Translations under genes and position numbers: made by a program
Part shown: positions 7,971 through 16,133 of the stretch, in pieces
How positions within the stretch are numbered: position 1 is the first letter of the stretch
Layout: each line of letters starts with the position of its first letter
DNA from: Palsa-504 sp963769715
Lineage (GTDB): Bacteria > Actinomycetota > Actinomycetes > Streptosporangiales > Streptosporangiaceae
Length of the DNA stretch: 64,000 bases
Direction: 5' to 3'
NCBI GenBank assembly: GCA_963769715.1
Contig: CAVYNE010000010.1
Location: forward strand, 94,978 to 158,977
Notes under the pieces: generated by a model
Told to the model about the DNA's origin: nothing
Databases searched by the model: none
What the model saw: the letters and a program-made list of their open reading frames with translations, nothing else

Positions 7971-9611
7971 GTGAGTGACAAGGACGGGGTCGAAGCGACC
8001 AGCGCCGCCCAGGTAAACCGTCCGGGCTCGCCCGAACTCACCCCCCACCCACCTCCCCTCGCCCCCTTCACTGGCTGGTTCGCTGCGGCCGCCATCGCGG
8101 CCTCGACGCTGGTCATGATCGTGATCTCAGCCGCGGGCCCGAACGTGTCGGTGCCCGCCATGCGCCAGGCGGGCGGCCCCCCGTGGTGGCATGCGCTGCA
8201 CCTCACGGCCACGTTCGTGACGGTATCGCTATGGGCCGCGATGGCGCTGGGCTGCGCCGGAGTGATCGCCGGCCTGGTCGCCGTCGCCCGCGGAGCCCGA
8301 CCGCCGGTTCGGCCGGTCATCGGGGCCGCGTTCCTGGCCGTGGCGGTGCTGACCGTGCTCCCGTCGGCCGGCTCGACAGACTCCATCTCGTATGCCGCCA
8401 GCGGCCGCACGGTGGTGATCGGACACAGTCCGTACGTCATGACCCCGCTGCAACTGGAGCGGACCGGCGATCCGGTCGGCAGGCAGATACCGTTCGGCGA
8501 GATCCCATCTAGCTGGGCGAACGCGGTGTCCGTATACGGGCCCGTGGCCACTGCGGCCGAGTGGGGCGCGGCCGAGCTTGGCGGGACGTCGCTGGCCCGC
8601 ATCACGTTCTGGCTGAAGCTGGAGGAAGCGATCGCCTTCGGGGCGGTCATCCTGGCCCTGGACCGCCTGCTCCGCTCCGACCCCGAGATGCGCCTGCGGG
8701 CCCATCTGCTGTGGTCAGTGAACCCGTTGCTGCTGTGGGAGATCGTCGCGAGCGGCCACATCGACGGGCTAGCCGCGGTGTTCGGGCTGGTGGGAATCGC
8801 GGCACTCCGGACGCGCACCCCGCCCCGGGAGAGCGGCCAGCCAGCGGAGAGCAGGGCGCAGGCGCGGATCCCAGTCGGCGGGGCGCTCCTGGCCGGCCTG
8901 CTGATCGGTGTGGCGGCCGACATCAAGGTGGAGTACGTCCTGTTCGGCCTGGCCGTGGCCTGGGCTTGCCGCAGGTCGCTCAAGGCCCTGGCCGCCGCCG
9001 CGGTCGGCTTCGGCGCGGCGGTCGTCCCGGCCTACCTGGCCGCCGGGACCCCGGCGATCAAGGTGCTCGTCACCCGGAGTGCGGGAATTACCTGGGACAC
9101 GATGTACCAGCTCTTCTGGCGGCCGGTGCTCGGCTATACCCAGTTCAGCGTGTCGAGTGCCCCGCCGCACCTCGAACTGATCGCCTACCTGCTGTTCGCG
9201 GCGGTCGCGGTGCTGGCCCTGTTGCGCCTCCCGGACCGGGTCCCTGGCCTGGCCGTCACCCCTGCCCTGGCCCTGAGCCTGGCGTGGCTCTTCGTCACGG
9301 CGTTCCAGCGACCCTGGTACGACGTGATGGCCATCGGCCTGCTCGCGCTGTACTCGGCGTCCCGGCTGGACTGGATGGTCCTGATCCGGCTGCTGGCGGG
9401 CGCGACCATCTACGCCCAGGCCATCCAGAGCCCGGCCGAGCCACATTGGCTCTACGACCTCGCACAGTTCAACGGAACCTGGCTCACGCCGACCGTCCGC
9501 CTCCTCGGGGCGGCCGCGTTCGTCTGGCTCTGCGTTTCCGGCCGCTGGGGCTGGCGTTCGGTGTCAGCGGCATCGTCCGGACGGCTCCCCGAGCTGCTGC
9601 CGATGCTCTGA
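7971..9611 (+). CDS. GT-C glycosyltransferase, polyprenol-phosphate-mannose-dependent mannosyltransferase (GT87-like)
   Basis: About 546 residues with roughly eleven hydrophobic helices, the topology of GT-C enzymes. The first external loop (GSTDSISYAASGR, HSPYVM) has the conserved Asp and Tyr of polyprenol-P-mannose-dependent alpha-mannosyltransferases (MptA/MptB, GT87). It would extend a mannan, lipoglycan or glycolipid on the outer face of the membrane. GTG 7971 is preferred to TTG 7968. It stands alone, after a candidate terminator, and is followed by the DnaA-box-like cluster. The acceptor cannot be told from sequence. Confidence 0.8.
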   Translation: MSDKDGVEATSAAQVNRPGSPELTPHPPPLAPFTGWFAAAAIAASTLVMIVISAAGPNVSVPAMRQAGGPPWWHALHLTATFVTVSLWAAMALGCAGVIAGLVAVARGARPPVRPVIGAAFLAVAVLTVLPSAGSTDSISYAASGRTVVIGHSPYVMTPLQLERTGDPVGRQIPFGEIPSSWANAVSVYGPVATAAEWGAAELGGTSLARITFWLKLEEAIAFGAVILALDRLLRSDPEMRLRAHLLWSVNPLLLWEIVASGHIDGLAAVFGLVGIAALRTRTPPRESGQPAESRAQARIPVGGALLAGLLIGVAADIKVEYVLFGLAVAWACRRSLKALAAAAVGFGAAVVPAYLAAGTPAIKVLVTRSAGITWDTMYQLFWRPVLGYTQFSVSSAPPHLELIAYLLFAAVAVLALLRLPDRVPGLAVTPALALSLAWLFVTAFQRPWYDVMAIGLLALYSASRLDWMVLIRLLAGATIYAQAIQSPAEPHWLYDLAQFNGTWLTPTVRLLGAAAFVWLCVSGRWGWRSVSAASSGRLPELLPML

Positions 9612-9617
9612 GCGACG

Positions 9618-9721
9618 TTCTCCACAAGCACGCATTGTGGATAACTCTTTACGCAACGCCCCAGTATGCCGAGTGCCACTGGCAACCCGATGCCCACTTC
9701 TGTGGATTCCGCTGTGGACAA
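9618..9721. promoter_or_regulatory. Cluster of DnaA-box-like 9-mers
   Basis: Within 104 noncoding bases are TTCTCCACA (9618-9626, plus), TTATCCACA (9636-9644, minus, the canonical DnaA box), GAATCCACA (9701-9709, minus) and TTGTCCACA (9713-9721, minus, the actinobacterial consensus). Two perfect boxes plus two near matches in a convergent gap is far more than chance in GC-rich DNA. dnaA and dnaN are not adjacent, so this is not shown to be oriC; a DnaA-titration or reactivation site is possible. Confidence 0.6.
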
Positions 9722-9764
9722 CTAAGGGCGCCTGTCAAGGCTGTCTCAGCCAGCTGAGGTGGGT

Positions 9765-12700
9765 CTACCGCTGTTCTGGGGGATCCCCGAGCGGGTCGGC
9801 GGTCAGGTACAGCCGCGGCCAGCGGCAGTCGACGAACTGGTCGAGGTAGCCGGTCAGGCGCTCCTCGAAGTCGTCGTCTTCGGCGCGGGCACCGACGGCT
9901 TTCTCGATGTCGGAAGGGCTGTCGACGCCGAACGCCACCGCCCGCACCTCCCAGTCATCACGCTGCGCGCCGTCGTACCAGCGCTGCACCGTTCCCACCT
10001 GGCGCGCACAGGTATCGCCAGTAATTGCCTGTCCGTACGTCCGCTCCCATTCCGGACTCCGCGGATGCGGGCCAGCCCCCGGGTTCTGCCTGTCGGCCGA
10101 CTTGAGCGCGTCGAGGACGAGCGTCCATTCGTAGGCGGGGGCGAGCCACGTGGGTTCCTCCCGCTGGCATAGCCAGCTTCCCCGCGAGACCCTGGACCTG
10201 ATCGCGGTGGTGACGTGCGATGCGAGCCCGACCGGGCTGACCCGCCCGGCGATCACCGGCACCCGGACGCCGAGGGCCGCATCGACGCCGTGCGAGAGGG
10301 CGCAGTCCCGCAACCGGGACGGCATCATCTGCAAGAGCGAAAGCAGCGCGGTACGCGGCACCGGCATCGGCCAGCCGACCAGGTGCGCGAGGACCGACAG
10401 TTCGGCCCACAGCCGGATCACCGGATACTCGTCAAGCGCGCGCTGAGCGACCCGCATGTCCCGCAGCGTGCAGGGCTGCCCCACGCAGTCGGCGCCGCAG
10501 GTGATGCTGCGCGACCGGACGACTCCGGCCGGGCTGGCGGTGGCGGCCTGCGTGGCTGCTTCCCGGCTGGTGCCGTCGGGCATCTGCGCCAGCAGCGGGA
10601 AGTCCATGCCGTCGGCGAACACCGCGGCCTCGCCCGGTTTGAGCGTGACCAGAAACCGGTTCTGCGCCTGCGTCATGTTCATCGTCGCGCCCACGGCATC
10701 GCGGTCATCGGCCGCGGGCAGCCGGTGAGTGATCTTCACCGCCGTGTTCTTGATGACATCGGCGATGAGGCGATCCGGGATCTGTTCGGCGATGATGAGC
10801 CCCTCGCCGTAGGCACGGATCTCGGCGAGCAGCCCGGCGAACATCTCGACCGCGTGGGCCGCCGCGCCGCCGGAGGCGCCGCTCCCCGGAGCCTCCGGGC
10901 GGCGGAGCAGCCGGTGCGCTTCCTCGATGACGGTCAGGTGGCGCAGCGTGGCCGGGGCTCTGCTAGCGCCGGGGGGGATGACCCCCCCGAGCCCCCCCGG
11001 GCTCGAAGGCTGGGCCCGGTTCACCATCCGCAGGTGTTCGACCAGCCTGATCAGCACCGTCCCCATCAGGAAGGCCTTGTCGCTGTCGTCCCCCACGTCC
11101 TCGATCTCGAGCACGGCGTTGGTCCGCAGCAGCTTGCCGAAGTCGAGTTGGTGACCGCCTTGCAGGAACCGCCCGGTGGTACCAAGCCGCAGGCTGGAAA
11201 GCCGCACCTTGATGAAGCCGAGCACGTCGTCGGTGATCCGCTGGCTGTAGCCGATTTCCCGGACGATCCGGATCGCGGCCCGCTGAAGGTCGGCGAGGTT
11301 CGGATAGCTGGGGTTGGCGTCCGCCGTGACCGTCTCGCCCAGGGCCAGGTCCCAGCCGGCGTCCTCATACACCCTGGTCAGAGCCGCGCTAAGCACCTGA
11401 GGGAAGGGCTCGTCCGAGCGGAAGGACGCGATGAACAGCGCCTTGACCAGGTCGGCGTGGGTCTGCAGCGGGAAGCGGCGGCCGTCTGCGTCCGGTGCGG
11501 GCTCGAGCGGATTGAGCCCGGCCGCGATCGCGTCGGATTCACCCGGCCGGATCCGAACCACCTCGGAGACCACCGCGCCGGTTCCCCGGACTCCGCTGCC
11601 GATCCCGGCCAGGCGCGCGGCCATCAGCCGGTATTCAGCCTTAGCCGGCTCCACCACCAGCCACGGGATGCCGGCCCTGGTGGCGGCCTCGAGCAGCGTC
11701 CGCACGGTCTGCGACTTCCCTGACCCGGTAGCGCCGCTGACGAACACGTGCCGGTTCAAGGAGTCGAGCGGCAGCACCAGCGGGCCTGCTGACCTGCGGC
11801 TTCTGTCCAGGATCTCGCCGACGTCGATCGCCTCGCGGCCGGCCGCAGGTTCCTGGGTGACGTCGAAATCCGGCTGCAGCGCCAGCCGGATTCCGGGCAT
11901 CTCGCGCTCTGGCGGCCGGGCCAGCGCGGCGATCAACTCAGTGCTCGCGTAAAACGGATGGCCCGGCGCCGCGTCTCCCCCGGCCGGGGCCGGGCTCGAT
12001 TCCTCCAGGACTTCGGCCAAGCTGCGGGCCGCGCTGCCAGCGGGGGTGACGGCGTAGGGCAGGCCGTCCAGATCGGCCGAGGCACATACCAAGGCGGCCA
12101 CCCGCGACGCGGCCTCGGCACTGGCGCCGCCCGCGAGCAGCCGGACCCGCCACAGGCCCGCCGAGGCGCCCTTCCGCATCTCGGCGTGCCGCAGGCTCAG
12201 CCGGCGGGCCGCCATGGCCCGGTCGGGAAACCTGTCCGAATCACCCGCCGAATAACGCTCGAGCTCAGCCAGTTGGTCGGCTATATCCAGGATCTCGGTC
12301 GCGCTCAGCGGCTCAGCCAGAAGCAGCCAGCCAAAAGGTCCCGGCCACACCGCGAGCAAACATTCTTCCATCGACGGGGGCGACCGGTCGCCAGTGCGAC
12401 GCTCATTATCGGGCAGCAGCCCGTCGCTTATTCCGCCAATTGTGCGCCAGGATGGCAACTGCGCCATCAGAGCGGCCATCGTGCCACGCAGTAGTGGCTG
12501 GGCTCTCGCGCCACCGGGAAGCGTCAGGAAGACTTCCTGGTCGCTTTCACTGCCGACCAGGCCCGTGCCAGCCACCAGAACCTGGACCGGGCCACCGGTG
12601 CCGTGCCTTATCCAGCCGATGGCCAGGGCGGCCGAACCATTACCCTTGGCGTCGGCCCCGGCGTGATACGCCGCGATCAGGGCGGCGAGCCGCTGGGTCC

Positions 12701-12815
12701 GGCCCGGATCGTTAGGCTGGACCTGCGAGGGTGCCGCATCAGCGTCGGAGCGCCGCGGGATTTCGGTAACCCGGTACGCGCCGAGTTCGTTTAGTGCCTC
12801 CCAAGCTAACGTCAC
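9765..12815 (-). CDS. HerA/FtsK-superfamily ATP-binding protein
   Basis: About 1016 residues from GTG 12815, chosen because it gives a GTGA overlap with the upstream stop (12812) and has AAGGGG upstream; the frame extends five codons further. Domains: a 300-residue N-terminal region without a recognised fold; a HerA-type P-loop ATPase with Walker A GATGSGKS near residue 360 and Walker B VIEEAH near 626; then a Cys cluster CGADCVGQPC near 772 and a C-terminal region. HerA-like ATPases form hexameric DNA or protein pumps, in repair, conjugation or defence. No nurA nuclease gene is adjacent. It is the last gene of the four-gene cassette; its actual role is unknown. Confidence 0.8.
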   Translation of the reverse strand: MTLAWEALNELGAYRVTEIPRRSDADAAPSQVQPNDPGRTQRLAALIAAYHAGADAKGNGSAALAIGWIRHGTGGPVQVLVAGTGLVGSESDQEVFLTLPGGARAQPLLRGTMAALMAQLPSWRTIGGISDGLLPDNERRTGDRSPPSMEECLLAVWPGPFGWLLLAEPLSATEILDIADQLAELERYSAGDSDRFPDRAMAARRLSLRHAEMRKGASAGLWRVRLLAGGASAEAASRVAALVCASADLDGLPYAVTPAGSAARSLAEVLEESSPAPAGGDAAPGHPFYASTELIAALARPPEREMPGIRLALQPDFDVTQEPAAGREAIDVGEILDRSRRSAGPLVLPLDSLNRHVFVSGATGSGKSQTVRTLLEAATRAGIPWLVVEPAKAEYRLMAARLAGIGSGVRGTGAVVSEVVRIRPGESDAIAAGLNPLEPAPDADGRRFPLQTHADLVKALFIASFRSDEPFPQVLSAALTRVYEDAGWDLALGETVTADANPSYPNLADLQRAAIRIVREIGYSQRITDDVLGFIKVRLSSLRLGTTGRFLQGGHQLDFGKLLRTNAVLEIEDVGDDSDKAFLMGTVLIRLVEHLRMVNRAQPSSPGGLGGVIPPGASRAPATLRHLTVIEEAHRLLRRPEAPGSGASGGAAAHAVEMFAGLLAEIRAYGEGLIIAEQIPDRLIADVIKNTAVKITHRLPAADDRDAVGATMNMTQAQNRFLVTLKPGEAAVFADGMDFPLLAQMPDGTSREAATQAATASPAGVVRSRSITCGADCVGQPCTLRDMRVAQRALDEYPVIRLWAELSVLAHLVGWPMPVPRTALLSLLQMMPSRLRDCALSHGVDAALGVRVPVIAGRVSPVGLASHVTTAIRSRVSRGSWLCQREEPTWLAPAYEWTLVLDALKSADRQNPGAGPHPRSPEWERTYGQAITGDTCARQVGTVQRWYDGAQRDDWEVRAVAFGVDSPSDIEKAVGARAEDDDFEERLTGYLDQFVDCRWPRLYLTADPLGDPPEQR
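10968..11008. repeat. 41-bp dispersed G/C-tract palindromic element, copy 1 (in HerA-like gene)
   Basis: The plus strand reads as a G7 tract, four bases, C7, GAG, C7, then GGGCTCGAAG. It can fold as two hairpins (10971-10988 and 10988-11005). It lies in frame in the HerA-like gene and encodes a Gly/Pro-rich insert (SSPGGLGGVIPPG) between the ATPase motifs. A closely similar element is at 28283-28324 in etfA. Confidence 0.7.
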
Positions 12816-13072
12816 GACGCCCCTTCCCACCTCTGTTTGAACCGTTCCATAAGCACATTGGCCTCAGCCTCGCTGATCTCCACCAGCTCAGGGCCGAAGT
12901 TCTCGCCTCGCTCCAGCTGGTAAATCGCGTCGGTGAAGCTCCAGGACAGGTCCCGGGCAAGAGACTCGTCCACCGGGCCAGCGGCGGCATGGCGGCGCCG
13001 GACAAGCCCTGAGGGGCTCCCGATCGTGCGGTTCACTCCCACTACCGCGTAGTACGTGACCTTCTCCGGCAC
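12812..13072 (-). CDS. Small hypothetical protein, candidate immunity/antitoxin partner
   Basis: 86 residues, soluble and acidic in its C-terminal half (GPELVEISEAEAN, then a short helix). No known domain is recognised for certain. The GTG start at 13072 is two bases after the TAA of the RelA/SpoT-like gene, and its ribosome-binding site (GAAGGAAGA) lies within the last codons of that gene, so translation is coupled. Its stop overlaps the HerA-like GTG by four bases. A small gene directly downstream of a toxin-like gene is the usual place for an immunity protein; that role is inference only. Confidence 0.7.
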   Translation of the reverse strand: MPEKVTYYAVVGVNRTIGSPSGLVRRRHAAAGPVDESLARDLSWSFTDAIYQLERGENFGPELVEISEAEANVLMERFKQRWEGAS

Positions 13073-13074
13073 TT

Positions 13075-13932
13075 TTATCTTCCTTCTTCTTTATAAGGAG
13101 CGAATTCCAGGGCGCCAGGGGGTATGGGTACGGATGCCACTGCCTCACGCTGATAAGCTCGTAGTCGAGTACGCTCTCCGGGCGTGGTGGCGGGATTCTG
13201 GATTTTCTCATATGAGTCGTGTGTCTGCTGCTTTGCATCCCAGCTCGCTGGGGTATGGAACTGAACCTCGAAAAGCTGTCCGCTAGCGACGTCACGCCAT
13301 TGACTATTTATTCCTTTATATACTTCACCCAACCAGCTCGGTTTGCGCTCCACAAGTCTATGTCCGTTGCCTGCCAGCCGGTTTTCGGCGCTGCGGACAC
13401 CTGCCGAGTAAAACTGGTCGTCGAAAATAAAGGTATAGCGAATTCCATCGTGGATACTCGCGGCATGATCACCGGGCGTGACGTCTGGCTCGAGGGAAAT
13501 CATCTTGGCCAGCTTTTCCTTGAAGCGGTCGGGGGATTTGAGGGCGAACTTCTCGGTGTCCGGCACCAGGGTGCCATGCTCAAGTTCGGCTTCGACGCGG
13601 CGCATCTCGGGGGTAAGGCCCCCTTCGCCGTAGTTGCCTGCCGCGTCGCGGCCCTCGGCGGCCTGGCGGGCGGCGAGTCCGGAATCCGCGACGCGGTTTG
13701 CTTCCGGGCCGAGTTCCAGCCCCTTCCACTTCCAGCCGCCGTCGCCAGCGGACCGCGGCTCATCGGGGCGCATGCTGGCCGACGGGCGCCCGGAGGGTTG
13801 GTCGTAGGCGCGAAGGACGCGATAACACTCCTCGCGGTCGCGCGCCTCGGCGCCCTCCGCCGACCTGATGTGGTCATACTCGGGTACCCGGTCATCGGCG
13901 GCATCACCATCAGTGGGATCGTCGATCCTCAT
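13075..13932 (-). CDS. RelA/SpoT-like nucleotidyltransferase-domain protein (toxin-like)
   Basis: About 285 residues from ATG 13932; a GTG at 13938 and a TTG at 13974 are also in frame and no start has a strong ribosome-binding site. The N-terminal half is charged and probably disordered. The C-terminal half has the signature order of (p)ppGpp-synthetase folds: FALKSPDRFKEKLAKM (basic G-loop-like), DGIRYTFIF near residue 160, YKGIN near 205 and FEVQFHT near 220 (compare EVQxRT). No HD hydrolase, TGS or ACT domain is present, so it is a single-domain small synthetase or ToxSAS-type toxin. Codons here (TATTTATTCC stretches) are richer in A/T than the neighbours, a hint of transfer. Confidence 0.6.
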   Translation of the reverse strand: MRIDDPTDGDAADDRVPEYDHIRSAEGAEARDREECYRVLRAYDQPSGRPSASMRPDEPRSAGDGGWKWKGLELGPEANRVADSGLAARQAAEGRDAAGNYGEGGLTPEMRRVEAELEHGTLVPDTEKFALKSPDRFKEKLAKMISLEPDVTPGDHAASIHDGIRYTFIFDDQFYSAGVRSAENRLAGNGHRLVERKPSWLGEVYKGINSQWRDVASGQLFEVQFHTPASWDAKQQTHDSYEKIQNPATTPGERTRLRAYQREAVASVPIPPGALEFAPYKEEGR

Positions 13933-14007
13933 CCGCACACCGTGTCTGCCGCGAGCGCAACCAATTGCCGCCAATCAACACGTTTGGCCGTTACCGATAC
14001 AGATACC

Positions 14008-14505
14008 TTAGACACGCAGAGTCGGGCTTAGGAAGGCCGGCGGCTCGCGGCCAGGTATCGCTAAAGATCTCCCGTCGGGCGCCGCGTCGTCACGGGTGGC
14101 CCACGGCGACCGGGCGGGATCATACAGGGGGTACGGATCGTAGCCGGGAGGATACCCGTATCTCCAGTCGGGCCGGTATCTGTCTTCGTTGCCCGACGGC
14201 GCCTCGTCGTTCCTGCCGTCGGGCCAGTACGGCGGAGACAGCGTCCGCCAGTCCGAGGGATTGAAGGGGTTGAAGGGTTCGTGCCGACGGCGGCGGGGCT
14301 CGGACGGTGCCCGCGGACGGCGCGATCGCGCCTTGACCTGCAGCACCGCGAACGCGCCCACGGCGACCACCACCACCGCGACCAGCGCGATCCGGCCCGT
14401 GACCGCACCGCTTCCGCCCTGGTGGCCCGCTGTCAGCCAAGCCACCGGAGTCATGACCCAAACGCGGCGTCGCGCTGCCATCGGCTCACCTGCCTTCCCC
14501 CGCAC
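14008..14505 (-). CDS. Small single-pass membrane protein, hypothetical
   Basis: 165 residues. One hydrophobic helix (about 37-58, IALVAVVVVAVGAFAVL) is followed by a strongly basic patch (RSRRPRAPSEPRRRRHE) and a long Pro/Tyr/Asp-rich C-terminus with aromatic residues (PPGYDPYPLYDP). The basic patch after the helix suggests the tail is cytoplasmic. It is the first gene of the minus-strand cassette with the RelA/SpoT-like and HerA-like genes, 75 bases or less upstream. An inner ATG (residue 9) is an alternative start. No family recognised. Confidence 0.6.
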   Translation of the reverse strand: MRGKAGEPMAARRRVWVMTPVAWLTAGHQGGSGAVTGRIALVAVVVVAVGAFAVLQVKARSRRPRAPSEPRRRRHEPFNPFNPSDWRTLSPPYWPDGRNDEAPSGNEDRYRPDWRYGYPPGYDPYPLYDPARSPWATRDDAAPDGRSLAIPGREPPAFLSPTLRV

Positions 14506-14730
14506 GGGATGCGTTCGTTACCGACCACGCCCGGGAAACGCGATCATTTGCGTGACCGGTGCCGCGGCCGCCATCAGTGAAAGAAGGCGGTGATCATGGC
14601 CTCCGGGTCACAAAATTCATGACCGGTAGGCCGTGATCTTTCATGGCAGCCGCGTGCACTGGCCACTAACCGGGACTACGGGCAGCCAGCCAGGCACGGT
14701 TCGGCCCGGGCGGCCTGCGTAATTTTTCCG

Positions 14731-16086
14731 TCACAAGTCGTGAGCGTCCCCGAGGACCCGGGTCAGGTAGGGATTACCGAACCTAGCCTCGGGGTCGACC
14801 TCGGCGCGGACCCGGCGGAACTCGTCATAGCGCGGGTAAAGCGGACGGAGGCGTTCGGCGTCAAGCGAATGGAGCTTGCCCCAGTGCGGCCGGCCCGCCA
14901 CCTCCGCCACGATGGACTCGAACCGGTCGAAGTAGGCCCGATAGGGCAGCCCGGCGTACTGGTGGATCGCGACGTAGGCGGACTCGCGGCCGTAGGCGGT
15001 GGAGAGCCAGATGTCGTCGGCCGCCGCCACCCGCACCTCGACCGGGAACATGACGGGATCGGGAAGGCGGGGCACGGCGCGGCGCAGTTCGGCGATCACG
15101 TGGCCCAGTGATTCACGTGGAACGGCGTACTCGGACTCGGCGAAGCGGACCCGGCGGGGGGTCACGAACACCCGGTGGGACAGGTCGCTATAGGACCGGG
15201 AGGACAGCGCGGCCGAAGAGAACCTGTTCAGCGCGGGGATGAGCCGCGGCCTGGCCCGGCCGATCCGGCACAGCGTGCCGAAGGCGGCGTTCTCCATCAC
15301 CTCGAACTCCCAGAACCTGCGCCACCCGGGCAGGGCCCGTGCCGCGGCGGCGGCATCGGCGGCCGAAGTCCGGTTGTTCCGCTTGACCAGGGCCTTGCGG
15401 CCGTAGGGAAACCAGTAGAACTCGAAGTGGTCGTTGGCATCGGCGAGCGCGTCGAACTGCTCGAGAACCTCCTCCACCGGCACCGGACGCTCGTCCGCCA
15501 GCAACCTGAACGACGGCACGCAGCGCAGCGTCACGGTAGTAATCACGCCGAGTGCGCCCAGGCCGATCCGGGCGGCCGCGAAAAGCTCCGGCCGCGAGGT
15601 GGCCGAACACGACGCCACCGACCCGTCCGCCAGGACAAGCTCGAGCGAGGAAACCTGGGTGGCGAGCCCGCCGAGCCGGGCCCCGGTGCCGTGCGTCCCG
15701 GTGGACAGGGCGCCCGCCACCGTCTGCGCGTCGATGTCCCCGAGGTTGGCCATGGCCAGCCCGAGCCCGCTCAACTCGGCATTGACGGCCCGCAGCGTGG
15801 TCCCCGACCGCACGGTCACCAGGCCCGTCCGGGTGTCCGCGGCGGTGATCCCGGTCCACTGGGACAGGTCCAGCGCTACGCCGCGGGTCGCCGCGACCGC
15901 GGTGAACGAGTGCCCGCTGCCGAGCGCCCGCACCGGCAGCCCGGCCGACGCCGCGTCCTTGATCGCGGCCGAGATCTCGGCCTCGCTGCGGGGCCGGCAC
16001 CAGCGGGCCGGAGTCGCCGTCGCGGTCCCGGCCCAGTTCCGCCAGGCGCGAGGCCCCGCGGCGGAGGCACCAGGGGAAGCCTTCAT
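14731..16086 (-). CDS. FAD-linked sugar-lactone oxidase (D-arabinono-1,4-lactone oxidase/ALO family)
   Basis: 451 residues. N-terminal PCMH-type FAD-binding domain (residues 15-190) with the start RNWAGTATATP and the nucleotide-binding block RALGSGHSFTAVA; C-terminal ALO domain with the late signature HWGKLHSLD. Members oxidise aldono-lactones or alditols with oxygen, giving hydrogen peroxide. The HWGK motif and overall length fit the family. It is divergent from the fold-III PLP gene at 16134, an arrangement that suggests a shared pathway. The exact substrate is not deducible. Confidence 0.88.
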   Translation of the reverse strand: MKASPGASAAGPRAWRNWAGTATATPARWCRPRSEAEISAAIKDAASAGLPVRALGSGHSFTAVAATRGVALDLSQWTGITAADTRTGLVTVRSGTTLRAVNAELSGLGLAMANLGDIDAQTVAGALSTGTHGTGARLGGLATQVSSLELVLADGSVASCSATSRPELFAAARIGLGALGVITTVTLRCVPSFRLLADERPVPVEEVLEQFDALADANDHFEFYWFPYGRKALVKRNNRTSAADAAAAARALPGWRRFWEFEVMENAAFGTLCRIGRARPRLIPALNRFSSAALSSRSYSDLSHRVFVTPRRVRFAESEYAVPRESLGHVIAELRRAVPRLPDPVMFPVEVRVAAADDIWLSTAYGRESAYVAIHQYAGLPYRAYFDRFESIVAEVAGRPHWGKLHSLDAERLRPLYPRYDEFRRVRAEVDPEARFGNPYLTRVLGDAHDL

Positions 16087-16133
16087 TACCCGACAGTATT
16101 CAGATTTTCGCAGCGCTGGTCTACTGTGCGAGC

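Noticed and set aside
9618..9721. Chromosomal origin oriC
   Set aside because: Only four boxes, no dnaA or dnaN next to it; oriC in actinobacteria has many boxes between those genes.
10215..11723. A 502-codon plus-strand frame
   Set aside because: Lies antisense inside the HerA-like gene, whose ATPase motifs are clear; the plus-strand product has no domain.
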